Part shown: positions 9,235 through 17,670 of the stretch, one piece after another
Layout of the letters: every line of letters begins with the position of its first letter
Numbering within the stretch: the first letter of the stretch is position 1
DNA from: Pseudaeromonas sp041911695
Lineage (GTDB): Bacteria; Pseudomonadota; Gammaproteobacteria; Enterobacterales; Aeromonadaceae
Direction: 5' to 3'
Length of the DNA stretch: 32,435 bases
NCBI GenBank assembly: GCA_041911695.1
Contig: JAYROM010000176.1
Span: forward strand, 1-32,435
Program-made: the position numbers and the translations under genes
Notes under the pieces: model-generated
Database searches by the model: none
Told to the model about the DNA's origin: nothing
The model's input: the letters and a program-made list of their open reading frames with translations, nothing else

Positions 9235-10412
9235 GTCGTCTCGCCAATGCCGGGGCCTGGGTGTGGCGGCTACTGGTGCCGCAGCGCACCTCCATGTATG
9301 ACCGCTCGCTGCTGGTGCTCGCCTTCAGCCTGATGGCCATCGGCCTGATTATGGTGGCGTCGGCCTCGATCACCGAAGGGATGGCGTTACAGAACGACCC
9401 CTTCTTCTTTGTGAAGCGCCACCTGCTGTTTTTGGTGCTGTGTATCGCGGCGGGCACGGCCACGCTGTATGTGCCGATGAAGTTCTGGCAGGAGTGGGGG
9501 GCTCGCCTGCTGGTGCTGTCGATCTTCCTGCTGGTGGTGGTGCTGGTGGCCGGGCATAGCGTAAACGGGGCGCGGCGTTGGTTGCCGATTGGCCCGTTTA
9601 ACCTGCAGCCGGCCGAAATTGCCAAGCTGGTGCTGATAGCTTATCTGTCGGGTTATCTGGTGCGCCGCATCGACCAGGTGCGGCACCAGTTCTCCGGCTT
9701 TGCCAAGCCGCTGGCGCTGGTGTTCTGTATGGCGGTGCTGTTGCTGGCGCAGCCTGACCTCGGCTCGGTGGTGGTACTGTTTGTCACCACGCTGGGGCTG
9801 CTGTTCCTCGCCGGGGCGCGGGTTATCCAGTTCGTGCTGATGATCATGATGGGGGTCGCCGCACTGGTGATGCTGATCCTGTTCGAGCCGTACCGTATGC
9901 GCCGCGTGACCTCGTTTATGGATCCGTGGGCCGATCCGTTTGGTAGCGGCTATCAGCTGACCCAGTCGCTGATGGCGTTCGGCCGCGGCGGTTTCTTCGG
10001 CCAGGGGCTGGGCAACTCGGTACAGAAACTCGAATACCTGCCAGAAGCACATACCGACTTCGTGTTCGCCATTCTCGGCGAGGAGTTGGGTTATGCCGGG
10101 GTCCTGTTTGTGCTCGCCATGCAGCTCGGCATGGTGTTCAAGGCACTGCAGATTGGCCGCAAGGCACTGGCGCAGGAAAAACAGTTTGAAGGGTATATGG
10201 GCTGTGGCATCGGCATCTGGTTTGGCTTCCAGACCGTGATCAACGTCGGTGCGGCGGCCGGGATGCTGCCGACCAAGGGGTTGACCCTGCCACTGGTCAG
10301 TTATGGGGGCTCCAGTCTGATTGCAATGAGCATGGCGGTGGCCCTGTTGTTGCGTATTGATTTTGAACTGCGTCGCGATAGCGCCCAGGTGCTACCTAAG
10401 GGGACAGCATGA
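9231..10412 (+). CDS. ftsW: Septal peptidoglycan glycosyltransferase FtsW
   Basis: FtsW is a SEDS-family polytopic membrane protein that polymerises lipid II at the septum together with FtsI. The product has 393 residues, many hydrophobic segments and family motifs: NGARRWL with the following QPAE, the DLGS loop (QPDLGSVVV), the AHTDFVFAILGEELG segment near the proposed catalytic region, and the C-terminal LVSYGGSSL. ATG 9231 is preferred because it overlaps the murD stop and has a GGTGGAG SD; an in-frame TTG lies 21 nt upstream. It shares ATGA with murG. Confidence 0.96.
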   Translation: MSRLANAGAWVWRLLVPQRTSMYDRSLLVLAFSLMAIGLIMVASASITEGMALQNDPFFFVKRHLLFLVLCIAAGTATLYVPMKFWQEWGARLLVLSIFLLVVVLVAGHSVNGARRWLPIGPFNLQPAEIAKLVLIAYLSGYLVRRIDQVRHQFSGFAKPLALVFCMAVLLLAQPDLGSVVVLFVTTLGLLFLAGARVIQFVLMIMMGVAALVMLILFEPYRMRRVTSFMDPWADPFGSGYQLTQSLMAFGRGGFFGQGLGNSVQKLEYLPEAHTDFVFAILGEELGYAGVLFVLAMQLGMVFKALQIGRKALAQEKQFEGYMGCGIGIWFGFQTVINVGAAAGMLPTKGLTLPLVSYGGSSLIAMSMAVALLLRIDFELRRDSAQVLPKGTA

Positions 10413-11476
10413 GCAAGCGCTTGTTGGTGATGGCCGGCGGTACCGGTGGCCATGTGTTCCCAGGCTTGGCGGTCGCCGATGCGCTGCAGGCGCAGGGCTG
10501 GACCATTCACTGGCTGGGGACCGCCGACCGTATGGAGGCCGATCTGGTGCCGGCGCATGGCTATCCGATCTCCTTTATCCCGGTGCAGGGGGTGCGCGGC
10601 AACGGGGTGCGCCGTCTGCTGGCTGCACCGTTCCGCATCCTCAAGGCTATCTTGCAGGCGCGCCGTGTCCTGCGCGAGTTTCGCCCCGATGTGGTGCTCG
10701 GCATGGGGGGGTTTGCTTCCGGGCCGGGTGGCGTTGCGGCCTGGTTGGCGGGCATTCCGTTGGTGCTGCATGAGCAGAACGCCGCCGCTGGCATGACCAA
10801 CCGCCTGTTGTCACGGCTGGCTAACCGGGTGTTGATGGGGTTTGATGGCGCGTTTGCCCCGGCGGCCAAGGTACACTATGTCGGTAATCCGGTGCGTGAT
10901 GCGGTGGTCGCCTTGGCGCAGGCCGACCAACCCGCGTGGCAAGGCGAAAGACCGCTGCAGGTACTGATCGTCGGTGGCAGTCTGGGCGCGCGTATTCTGA
11001 ATCAGGTGGTACCCGCCGCGCTGGCTGGTGTTACCGGGTTGACGGTGCGCCACCAGACGGGCAAAGGCAATCAGGCCGCGGTAGAGCAGGCCTGGCAGGC
11101 TGCCGGCGGGACGGCGACGGTCAGCGAATTTATTACCGATATGGCGGCAGCGTATGCCTGGGCCGATCTGATTATTTGCCGCGCAGGCGCGCTGACGGTG
11201 GCTGAAGTTGCCGCCGCCGGGGTGCCGGCGATCTTTGTGCCGTTGCCGCATGCCGTGGATGACCACCAGACCCGTAATGCCGAGAGTCTGACCCGGGTAG
11301 GTGGCGCACTGCTGATGCCACAGTCCACCCTGACCGCCGACAAGCTGGCGGAGACCGTGCGCAGCCTGCAGCAGCAACCCGCCCGTCTGCAGGCGATGGC
11401 GACGGCAACACGGCAGCATGCCATCCTCGATGCAACCGCACGGGTGGCCGCTGTTTGTAACGAATTGACTGAATGA
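10409..11476 (+). CDS. murG: Lipid II synthase MurG
   Basis: MurG transfers GlcNAc from UDP-GlcNAc to lipid I on the cytoplasmic face of the inner membrane, giving lipid II. The 355 residues match E. coli and form a GT-B fold glycosyltransferase. The N-terminal glycine loop GGTGGHVFPGLAVA (10-23), HEQNAAAGMTNRLLSR, a second glycine motif GGSLGARILN and the UDP-GlcNAc-binding CRAGALTVAEVAAAG are all visible. The start overlaps the ftsW stop by 4 nt, and 10 nt separate it from murC. Confidence 0.97.
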   Translation: MSKRLLVMAGGTGGHVFPGLAVADALQAQGWTIHWLGTADRMEADLVPAHGYPISFIPVQGVRGNGVRRLLAAPFRILKAILQARRVLREFRPDVVLGMGGFASGPGGVAAWLAGIPLVLHEQNAAAGMTNRLLSRLANRVLMGFDGAFAPAAKVHYVGNPVRDAVVALAQADQPAWQGERPLQVLIVGGSLGARILNQVVPAALAGVTGLTVRHQTGKGNQAAVEQAWQAAGGTATVSEFITDMAAAYAWADLIICRAGALTVAEVAAAGVPAIFVPLPHAVDDHQTRNAESLTRVGGALLMPQSTLTADKLAETVRSLQQQPARLQAMATATRQHAILDATARVAAVCNELTE

Positions 11477-11486
11477 GAGAACAAGC

Positions 11487-12941
11487 ATGACCAAGGTCGA
11501 ACTGGCAAAGCTGCGCACCATGATTCCGGAGATGCGTCGTGTCCGGCGTATCCATTTCATCGGCATTGGCGGCGCCGGCATGGGCGGCATTGCCGAGGTG
11601 CTGGCCAATGAGGGCTACCAGATTTCCGGGTCGGATATCGCCGCCAACCGGGTCACCGAGCGTCTGGCAGCGCTGGGGGCCACCATCTTTATCGGTCACG
11701 AGGCCAGCCATGTGGCCGGTGCCAGCGTGGTGGTGGTATCGACCGCGATCCACACCGATAATCCGGAAGTCCAGGCGGCCCGCGAACAACGTATCCCGGT
11801 GGTACGCCGTGCCGAAATGCTGGCTGAATTGATGCGTTACCGTTATGGCATCGCGATTGCCGGTACCCATGGCAAGACCACCACCACCAGTCTGGTTTCC
11901 AGCATCTATGCCGAAGCCGACCGCGATCCGACCTTTGTCATCGGCGGTCTGCTCAACAGTGCCGGTACCAATGCCCGCTTGGGCTCCAGCCGTTATCTGA
12001 TTGCCGAAGCCGACGAGAGCGATGCCTCGTTCCTGCACCTGCAGCCGATGGTCTCCATCGTCACCAATATCGAAGCCGACCATATGGATACCTATGGCGG
12101 TGATTTCAATCGCCTGAAGGCGACCTTCATCGAATTCCTGCATAACTTACCGTTCTATGGGCTGGCGGTGGTCTGTATCGATGATCCAGTGATCCGCGGC
12201 CTGCTGCCGGATATCGGTCGTGCCACCATCACATACGGTTACAGTGATGATGCTGACGTGCAGGTGATGGATTTCACCCAAGAAGCGCAGCGCAGCCGAT
12301 TCCGTGTGCGTCGCCAGGACGGTTCGCTGCTCGAGGTGACCCTGAACCTGCCGGGGCGCCACAATGCCCTGAATGCAGCGGCCGCGATTGCGGTGGCGAC
12401 CGAAGATGGCATTGAAGATGAGGCGATCATTGCCGCGCTGGCGCGCTTTGAAGGGGTAGGGCGCCGCTTCCAGCACTATGGCACCTATCCGGTGGGTGAC
12501 GGCAATGCGATGCTGGTCGACGACTATGGCCACCATCCGAGCGAAGTGCGGGTCACCATCAATGCCGCGCGAGCCGGTTGGGCCGATCGCCGTCTGGTGA
12601 TGATTTTCCAGCCGCATCGTTATACCCGTACCCGTGACCTGTACGAGGATTTTGCCGAGGTACTGTCAAAGGTTGACGTGCTGATCGTACTGGAAGTGTA
12701 TGCTGCAGGGGAAACGCCGATTCCGGGTGCCGATGGTCGCGCACTGTGCCGCTCGATTCGTCAGCGTGGCCAGTTGGAGCCGGTTTTTGTCGCCACCCCG
12801 GCCGAAGTGCCGGCGGTGTTGGCCGATCTGCTGCATCCGGGCGACCTGGTATTGACCCAGGGCGCCGGGAATGTCGGTGCTTTGGCGCGTACGCTGGCCG
12901 ATTTGCAGCTTGATGTGGGCCAGATGAAGCAAAAGGGGTGA
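11487..12941 (+). CDS. murC: UDP-MurNAc:L-Ala ligase MurC
   Basis: MurC is the first Mur ligase; it adds L-alanine to UDP-MurNAc in the cytoplasm. It has 484 residues. The N-terminal HFIGIGGAGMGGIAEVL binds UDP-MurNAc, GTHGKTTTT (126-134) is the ATP loop, and DDYGHHPSEV and FQPHRYTRT are MurC-specific C-terminal motifs. Order of action here is MurC, MurD, MurE, MurF. In E. coli ddlB follows; here 132 nt with a strong promoter follow instead, then ftsQ. Confidence 0.97.
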   Translation: MTKVELAKLRTMIPEMRRVRRIHFIGIGGAGMGGIAEVLANEGYQISGSDIAANRVTERLAALGATIFIGHEASHVAGASVVVVSTAIHTDNPEVQAAREQRIPVVRRAEMLAELMRYRYGIAIAGTHGKTTTTSLVSSIYAEADRDPTFVIGGLLNSAGTNARLGSSRYLIAEADESDASFLHLQPMVSIVTNIEADHMDTYGGDFNRLKATFIEFLHNLPFYGLAVVCIDDPVIRGLLPDIGRATITYGYSDDADVQVMDFTQEAQRSRFRVRRQDGSLLEVTLNLPGRHNALNAAAAIAVATEDGIEDEAIIAALARFEGVGRRFQHYGTYPVGDGNAMLVDDYGHHPSEVRVTINAARAGWADRRLVMIFQPHRYTRTRDLYEDFAEVLSKVDVLIVLEVYAAGETPIPGADGRALCRSIRQRGQLEPVFVATPAEVPAVLADLLHPGDLVLTQGAGNVGALARTLADLQLDVGQMKQKG

Positions 12942-12971
12942 GCAGCATGCCGGCTTTTGGCTCCAGGCGTT

Positions 12972-12999
12972 TTGACCAGCGATCAAGGGTCGATATAAT
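12972..12999 (+). promoter_or_regulatory. Near-consensus sigma70 promoter for ftsQAZ
   Basis: -35 TTGACC (12972-12977, 5/6), a 16-nt spacer and -10 TATAAT (12994-12999, 6/6) form the best promoter match in the window. The predicted start near 13006 lies in the murC-ftsQ gap and gives a 5' UTR of about 68 nt to ATG 13074. The -35 box sits in an imperfect dyad (TTGACC...GATCAA), a possible operator. It would allow ftsQAZ to be expressed independently of the mur genes. Confidence 0.8.
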
Positions 13000-13073
13000 G
13001 GCCCGTCTGACGCGGGTTGGTATGGAAGAATCAGCCGGTGCGAGATAACGGTAGGAATGACAGGCGCAACAGA

Positions 13074-13847
13074 ATGAGTGAAGTGGTCACGCGCACCCGC
13101 GGAGAGTTTCTGTTTGGTGTGCTGTTTTTTGTGGCGGTGTTGTATGGCTTGAGTTCGGCCGCCATCGATCTGAAGCGCTGGTTTTTTGAGGAAGACCGCA
13201 TTCCGGTGGAAGGCGTGGTATTGCAGGGCAGCCGTGACTATGTCACCAATGCGGATGTGCTGGGGGCGTTGCGTGATGACGCGGCGACCAGCAACTTCTT
13301 CACCCTGGATGTAAATGATGTACAACAGCGAATCGCAGATCTGCCTTGGGTATATCAGGCCTCGGTACGCAAACGCTGGCCAGCGTTGTTGTATGTCTAT
13401 GTGGTAGAGCAGTCGCCGCGGGCCATCTGGGGCAACGACCGACTGCTGAGTGACAGGGGCGGTATTTTCAAGGCGCCGTTAGAGCGTCTGAAACGCCCCC
13501 TGGTACGTCTGTCCGGCCCGGATGACATGGCCGACCGGGTCTGGGACGAGTACCGGCGCTTTGAACAGATATTGGCCCTGAACGGCTTTCATATCGACTC
13601 CATGAACCTGACCCCCCGCCATGCGTGGGAAGTGCAGCTCAAGGACGGTCCGAAGCTGATTTTAGGGCGAGGGGATGCCACAGCACGTCTGCAGCGTTTC
13701 CTGGAAGTGTATCCGCAGATCGAGCCGCGTGAGCGTATTGCGTATCTGGATCTGCGTTATGACACCGGATTTGCTGTGGGCTGGAAACCAATTGAAGGGA
13801 CTGGTAATGACCAAGACCGCGGAAAGAAACCTAATAGTCGGACTTGA
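13074..13847 (+). CDS. ftsQ: Cell division protein FtsQ
   Basis: FtsQ is a bitopic inner-membrane protein that links early and late divisome proteins and binds FtsB/FtsL in the periplasm. From ATG 13074 it has 257 residues: a short cytoplasmic tail, a hydrophobic segment at about 11-30, a POTRA domain (about 43-112, with LPWVYQASVRKRWP) and the beta domain with LGRGD and YLDLRYDTGFAVGW, all as in FtsQ. The start is uncertain: in-frame GTG 13038 would give a 22-residue basic tail closer to E. coli, and TTG 13017 is also open. Its 3' end overlaps ftsA by 41 nt, unusually long for this junction. Confidence 0.93.
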   Translation: MSEVVTRTRGEFLFGVLFFVAVLYGLSSAAIDLKRWFFEEDRIPVEGVVLQGSRDYVTNADVLGALRDDAATSNFFTLDVNDVQQRIADLPWVYQASVRKRWPALLYVYVVEQSPRAIWGNDRLLSDRGGIFKAPLERLKRPLVRLSGPDDMADRVWDEYRRFEQILALNGFHIDSMNLTPRHAWEVQLKDGPKLILGRGDATARLQRFLEVYPQIEPRERIAYLDLRYDTGFAVGWKPIEGTGNDQDRGKKPNSRT

Positions 13848-15081
13848 TATCGGCACCACCAAGGTGGCGGTGCTGGTGGGCGAAGTATTGCCCGATGGCG
13901 AATTGAACATCATCGGCCTGGGTACCCATTCGGCCCGTGGCATGGATAAGGGTGGTGTCAACGATCTCGAGTCAGTGGTCAAGTCATTGCAGCGCGCCGT
14001 AGATGAGGCCGAGATGATGGCCGATTGCCATATCTCCTCGGTATTTCTCGGTGTCTCCGGGCGACACATCGAGTGCCGTAATGAGAAGGGCATGGTGCCG
14101 ATCTCCGATGAGGAGGTCACGGAAGAGGATGTCGAGAACGTCATTCATACCGCCAAATCGGTACGTTTGCCGGATGATCACCGCGTGCTGCATGTGTTGC
14201 CGCAGGAGTTCTCCATCGATTATCAGGAAGGCATCAAGAATCCGGTCGGCCTGTCCGGGGTGCGCATGGGGGCCAAGGTGCATTTGATCACCTGCCACAA
14301 CGACATGGTTCGCAATATTGAAAAATGTGTGGAGCGTGTTGGCCTCAAGGTTGACCAGATGATCTTCTCGGCGCTGGCCTCCAGTTATGCTGTGCTGACC
14401 GATGACGAGAAAGAGTTGGGTGTCTGCGTGGTGGATATCGGCGGCGGCACCATGGACATTGCCATGTTCACCGGTGGCGCCTTGCGCTATACCAAGGTGA
14501 TTCCGTATGCCGGTAACACCGTGACCAGCGACATCGCCTACGCCTTTGGTACACCGCCGCTGGACGCGGAAGCCATCAAGGTGCGCTTTGGTAGTGCGCT
14601 GGGGCGCCTGGTGAGCAAGGAAGACAACATCGAGGTCCCGAGTGTCGGTGGACGCTCCTCGCGCAGCCTGCAACGGCAGACGCTGGCCGAGGTGATCGAG
14701 CCGCGATATAGCGAGCTGCTTGGCCTGGTGCAGGATGAGATTACCCGTATGCAGGCGGAACTGCGTGGTCAGGGGGTCAAGCACCAGCTGGCCGCCGGGG
14801 TGGTCCTCACCGGTGGTGCGGCGCAGATCGAAGGTATCGTTGAGTGTGCAGAACAGATTTTCCAGTGCCAGGTACGAGTCGGTGAACCCGGCAACATCCG
14901 TGGCCTGACCGATTATGTAGAGGCACCAGCCTTTTCTACGGCCGTGGGTCTGTTGCAGTATGGCAAGCTTCACCAGTCCAAGGGTGGTCGAAGCAGCAGG
15001 GATACCAAGCCCAAAGGGGTCAAGGACAGTGTGGGCGGTATGTTCCACCGTCTGACCAACTGGTTGCGCGGCGAGTTTTGA
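13807..15081 (+). CDS. ftsA: Cell division protein FtsA
   Basis: FtsA is an actin-like ATPase that anchors FtsZ filaments to the membrane and recruits later divisome proteins. It has 424 residues (E. coli 420). The phosphate-1 loop VGLDIGTTKVAVLVG lies at the N terminus, the second phosphate motif is VVDIGGGTMDIA, and VVLTGGAAQIEGI is the adenosine motif. The C-terminal MFHRLTNWLRGEF is the amphipathic membrane-targeting helix. The start MTKTAERN at 13807 has an AAGGGA SD inside ftsQ. A 36-nt gap with an inverted repeat leads to ftsZ. Confidence 0.97.
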   Translation: MTKTAERNLIVGLDIGTTKVAVLVGEVLPDGELNIIGLGTHSARGMDKGGVNDLESVVKSLQRAVDEAEMMADCHISSVFLGVSGRHIECRNEKGMVPISDEEVTEEDVENVIHTAKSVRLPDDHRVLHVLPQEFSIDYQEGIKNPVGLSGVRMGAKVHLITCHNDMVRNIEKCVERVGLKVDQMIFSALASSYAVLTDDEKELGVCVVDIGGGTMDIAMFTGGALRYTKVIPYAGNTVTSDIAYAFGTPPLDAEAIKVRFGSALGRLVSKEDNIEVPSVGGRSSRSLQRQTLAEVIEPRYSELLGLVQDEITRMQAELRGQGVKHQLAAGVVLTGGAAQIEGIVECAEQIFQCQVRVGEPGNIRGLTDYVEAPAFSTAVGLLQYGKLHQSKGGRSSRDTKPKGVKDSVGGMFHRLTNWLRGEF

Positions 15082-15082
15082 T

Positions 15083-15100
15083 ATTTGCGACTAAGCAAAT
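15083..15100 (+). repeat. Inverted repeat in the ftsA-ftsZ gap
   Basis: ATTTGC-GACTAA-GCAAAT is a perfect 6+6 inverted repeat just after the ftsA stop and 17 nt before ATG of ftsZ. It could be an mRNA hairpin placed upstream of the ftsZ SD (GGAGAGAG), a processing site or a protein-binding site. The sequence alone does not decide this. Confidence 0.55.
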
Positions 15101-15117
15101 CATGCGGAGAGAGAAAC

Positions 15118-16278
15118 ATGTTTACTTTTGAACCGGTAGGAAGCCAGGGTGACGATGCCGTCATCAAAGTCATCGGCGTAGGTGGCGGCGGCGGTAACGC
15201 TGTTGAGCACATGGTGCGCGAGAGCATCGAAGGGGTACACTTTATCGCCATCAATACGGATGCGCAGGCGCTGCGCAACTCCGGTGCCGAAACCACAGTA
15301 CAGATCGGCCAGACCATCACCAAGGGGCTGGGTGCCGGTGCCAATCCGGATGTCGGTCGTGAAGCCGCGCTGGAAAACCGTGAAGACATCAAGCAGATGC
15401 TGGAAGGCTCGGACATGGTGTTCATCGCTGCAGGCATGGGCGGTGGTACCGGGACCGGGGCCGCGCCGGTGGTTGCTGAAGTGGCCAAGGAGCTGGGTAT
15501 CCTGACCGTGGCCGTGGTGACCAAGCCGTTCAATTTCGAAGGCAAGCGTCGTATGAACTTCGCCCTGCAGGGGATTGAAGAGCTGTCCAAGCATGTCGAC
15601 TCGCTGATCACCATCCCGAACGACAAGCTGTTGCGGGTATTGGGCAAGGGTGTGAGCCTGCTGGATGCGTTCAAGGAAGCCAACAATGTACTGCTTGGTG
15701 CGGTGCAGGGGATTGCCGAACTGATTACCCGTCCGGGCCTGATTAACGTCGACTTCGCCGACGTGCGGACCGTGATGCGCGAAATGGGTACCGCCATGAT
15801 GGGGACCGGTTATGCGCGCGGCGACGATCGTGCTGAAGATGCCGCAGAGAAGGCGATCTCCAGCCCGCTGCTGGAAGATGTGGATCTGGCCGGTGCCCGT
15901 GGCATTCTGGTCAACATCACCGCTGGCATGGACTTGACCATGGAAGAGTTCGAAACCGTGGGTAACGCGGTCAAGGGCTTCGCCTCGGAAAACGCCACCG
16001 TGGTGGTCGGCGCCGTGATCGATCCGAACATGCAGGACGAACTGCGTGTCACCGTGGTCGCCACCGGTATTGGTACCGAACGCAAGGCTGAAATCACCCT
16101 GGTGAAGAATGCCCAGCCGGAACGTCCGCTGCGTTCGCGACTGCAGGATAACCCGATGTCCCAGTTCGAAGAGCCGCGTGCCAAGGTCGGGAATGCCGAA
16201 CCGGTTGTCTCACCGAGCCCGCGTCAGGAGCCGGACTATCTGGATATCCCGGCCTTCTTGCGCAAACAGGCAGATTAA
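15118..16278 (+). CDS. ftsZ: Cell division GTPase FtsZ
   Basis: FtsZ is the tubulin-like GTPase that assembles the Z ring at midcell. The product has 386 residues (E. coli 383). VIGVGGGGGNAV is the N-terminal nucleotide loop, GGGTGTG (108-114) the tubulin signature, and NVDFADVRTVM the T7 synergy loop region that completes the neighbour's active site. A variable linker precedes the C-terminal peptide DYLDIPAFLRKQ, which binds FtsA, ZipA and MinC. ATG 15118 with GGAGAGAG upstream is preferred over an in-frame TTG at 15085, which would add a tail not found in the family. Confidence 0.98.
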   Translation: MFTFEPVGSQGDDAVIKVIGVGGGGGNAVEHMVRESIEGVHFIAINTDAQALRNSGAETTVQIGQTITKGLGAGANPDVGREAALENREDIKQMLEGSDMVFIAAGMGGGTGTGAAPVVAEVAKELGILTVAVVTKPFNFEGKRRMNFALQGIEELSKHVDSLITIPNDKLLRVLGKGVSLLDAFKEANNVLLGAVQGIAELITRPGLINVDFADVRTVMREMGTAMMGTGYARGDDRAEDAAEKAISSPLLEDVDLAGARGILVNITAGMDLTMEEFETVGNAVKGFASENATVVVGAVIDPNMQDELRVTVVATGIGTERKAEITLVKNAQPERPLRSRLQDNPMSQFEEPRAKVGNAEPVVSPSPRQEPDYLDIPAFLRKQAD

Positions 16279-16310
16279 CCGGAGGGTGTGACCGTCTGAT
16301 GACGGGGCAC

Positions 16311-16340
16311 ATGACAAAAAGACCTAACCTGTGTTAGCAT
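16311..16340 (+). promoter_or_regulatory. Predicted lpxC promoter
   Basis: -35 ATGACA (16311-16316, 5/6), an 18-nt spacer and -10 TAGCAT (16335-16340, 4/6) predict a start near 16347. Just upstream, CCGTC-TGAT-GACGG (16292-16305) with outer GTG/CAC can form a hairpin after ftsZ, but no T run follows, so at best it is a partial attenuator. lpxC can therefore be expressed apart from ftsZ. Confidence 0.5.
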
Positions 16341-16353
16341 CCGCAGCACGGGT

Positions 16354-16364
16354 TGGTCCGACCA
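16354..16364. promoter_or_regulatory. FadR-like operator in the lpxC leader
   Basis: TGGTCCGACCA is a perfect odd palindrome that matches the core of FadR operators as I recall them (TGGTCNGACCA; AGCTGGTCCGAC in E. coli consensus descriptions). It lies just downstream of the predicted lpxC start site and 22 nt before the ATG, a position suited to repression. Flanks GGG/CCC extend the dyad, so an RNA hairpin near the SD is the alternative reading. Confidence 0.45.
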
Positions 16365-16386
16365 CCCTCCGTATTGAGGTAACATC

Positions 16387-17310
16387 ATGATCAGACAACG
16401 TACTCTGAAGCAAAGCGTGCAGGCGACTGGCGTCGGCCTGCATTCCGGTCGCAAGGTGACGGTCACCTTCCGCCCGGCGCCTGCGAACACCGGGATCGTC
16501 TACGTGCGCAATGATTTGCAGCCGGCAGTCGAGATCCGTGCGCAAGCCGATGCGGTACGCGATACCATGCTGTGTACGGCACTGGTGAATGATGACGGCG
16601 TGCGAATCTCCACCGTGGAGCATCTCTCCGCTGCGCTGGCCGCGTTCGGCATCGACAATCTCATTGTTGAGGTTGATGCGCCGGAGTTGCCGGTGATGGA
16701 TGGCAGTTCGCATCCATTCATCTTCTTGCTGCAGTCAGCAGGCATTGAAGAGCTGAATGCCCCCAAGCGCTATCTGCGGGTTCGCAAGACCGTGCGCGTG
16801 GAAGAGGGTGACAAGTGGGCTGAGTTGAAGCCGTATGCCGGGGGTTTCCGCATGAACCTGCGCATCGACTTTACTCACCCGGTGTTTGATCCGTCCCGTC
16901 AGGCGCTGAGCCTGAATTTCAGTGGCCAGTCTTTCGTGCGCGAGCTAAGTCGTGCCCGCACCTTCTGCTTTATGAAGGATGTCGAGTACATGCACTCGAA
17001 GAATCTGGCGCTGGGCGGCAGCCTGGAGAACGCCGTGGTCCTCGACGACTACCGTGTGCTCAACGAAGAAGGGCTGCGTTACGAGGACGAGTTCGTCAAA
17101 CACAAGATGCTGGACGCGGTGGGTGACCTGTATATGGCCAACCACACGCTGCTCGGCGAATTCAGTGCTTATAAGACCGGCCATGCGGTGAACAACAAAC
17201 TGTTGCGCACCCTGTTGGCTGATGCCGAAGCTTGGGAAATGGTCACCTTCGAAGCGCCGAAACAGGCCTCGCCGGTGCCGTTTGCCGACGGTCGTCTGGT
17301 TTACGCCTGA
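16387..17310 (+). CDS. lpxC: UDP-3-O-acyl-GlcNAc deacetylase LpxC
   Basis: LpxC is the zinc enzyme that catalyses the first committed step of lipid A synthesis in the cytoplasm. It has 307 residues (E. coli 305). Zinc ligands are visible as H79 (STVEHLSA), H239 and D243 (KHKMLDAVGD), with E78 and H266 (TGHAVNN) as catalytic residues; numbers after about 200 are shifted by one relative to E. coli. The SD GAGG stands 7 nt before ATG. In E. coli FtsH degrades LpxC using its C-terminal tail; here the tail ends PFADGRLVYA. Two tandem terminators follow. Confidence 0.97.
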   Translation: MIRQRTLKQSVQATGVGLHSGRKVTVTFRPAPANTGIVYVRNDLQPAVEIRAQADAVRDTMLCTALVNDDGVRISTVEHLSAALAAFGIDNLIVEVDAPELPVMDGSSHPFIFLLQSAGIEELNAPKRYLRVRKTVRVEEGDKWAELKPYAGGFRMNLRIDFTHPVFDPSRQALSLNFSGQSFVRELSRARTFCFMKDVEYMHSKNLALGGSLENAVVLDDYRVLNEEGLRYEDEFVKHKMLDAVGDLYMANHTLLGEFSAYKTGHAVNNKLLRTLLADAEAWEMVTFEAPKQASPVPFADGRLVYA

Positions 17311-17322
17311 TCACGATAGGTT

Positions 17323-17346
17323 GATGGCCCGCTGGGGCCATCTTTT
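17323..17346 (+). terminator. First terminator after lpxC
   Basis: GATGGCCC-GCTG-GGGCCATC is a perfect 8-bp stem with a tetraloop, followed by TTTT (17343-17346), 13 nt after the lpxC stop. It ends the dcw cluster transcript. Confidence 0.88.
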
Positions 17347-17348
17347 AA

Positions 17349-17379
17349 GGCACCGGCGCTCTCTCCCCGGTGCCTTTTT
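17349..17379 (+). terminator. Second, tandem terminator after lpxC
   Basis: GGCACCGG (17349-17356) pairs with CCGGTGCC (17367-17374) across a 10-nt loop and is followed by TTTTT and more T-rich sequence. With the preceding hairpin it makes a double stop, so secA must have its own promoter. Confidence 0.9.
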
Positions 17380-17670
17380 GCTTTTCTGCGCGGGCACTTA
17401 TTGCCTGCATGTGATACGCTCGGCAACCGGAACCGGGTGATGCCTGCCTGTATGCGGCACGGACTTGATTTTTGTCCACCGCGTCACCATATCCCTGATG
17501 AGCCCTGACCCGCGGGAACCGTCCTGCGTCATGCCTTGGTCTGCCATGGTGAGCCGATTCGGTATTCTGTGTCGACGGAGTGTGACCCGGATTGATTTTC
17601 TGCACAGAGTCTTGACCTGGCAGCGCGAGTCGACTGTCACCATCAGGTAAGATAACAAGCAATAACATTG

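Noticed and set aside
16288..16310. Hairpin after ftsZ considered as a terminator
   Set aside because: A 5-bp stem extended by an outer GTG/CAC but with no T run; recorded only as a possible weak attenuator.
17465..17650. A 61-codon TTG-started frame considered as secM
   Set aside because: No SD, no signal peptide and no arrest motif; the composition is that of non-coding sequence.
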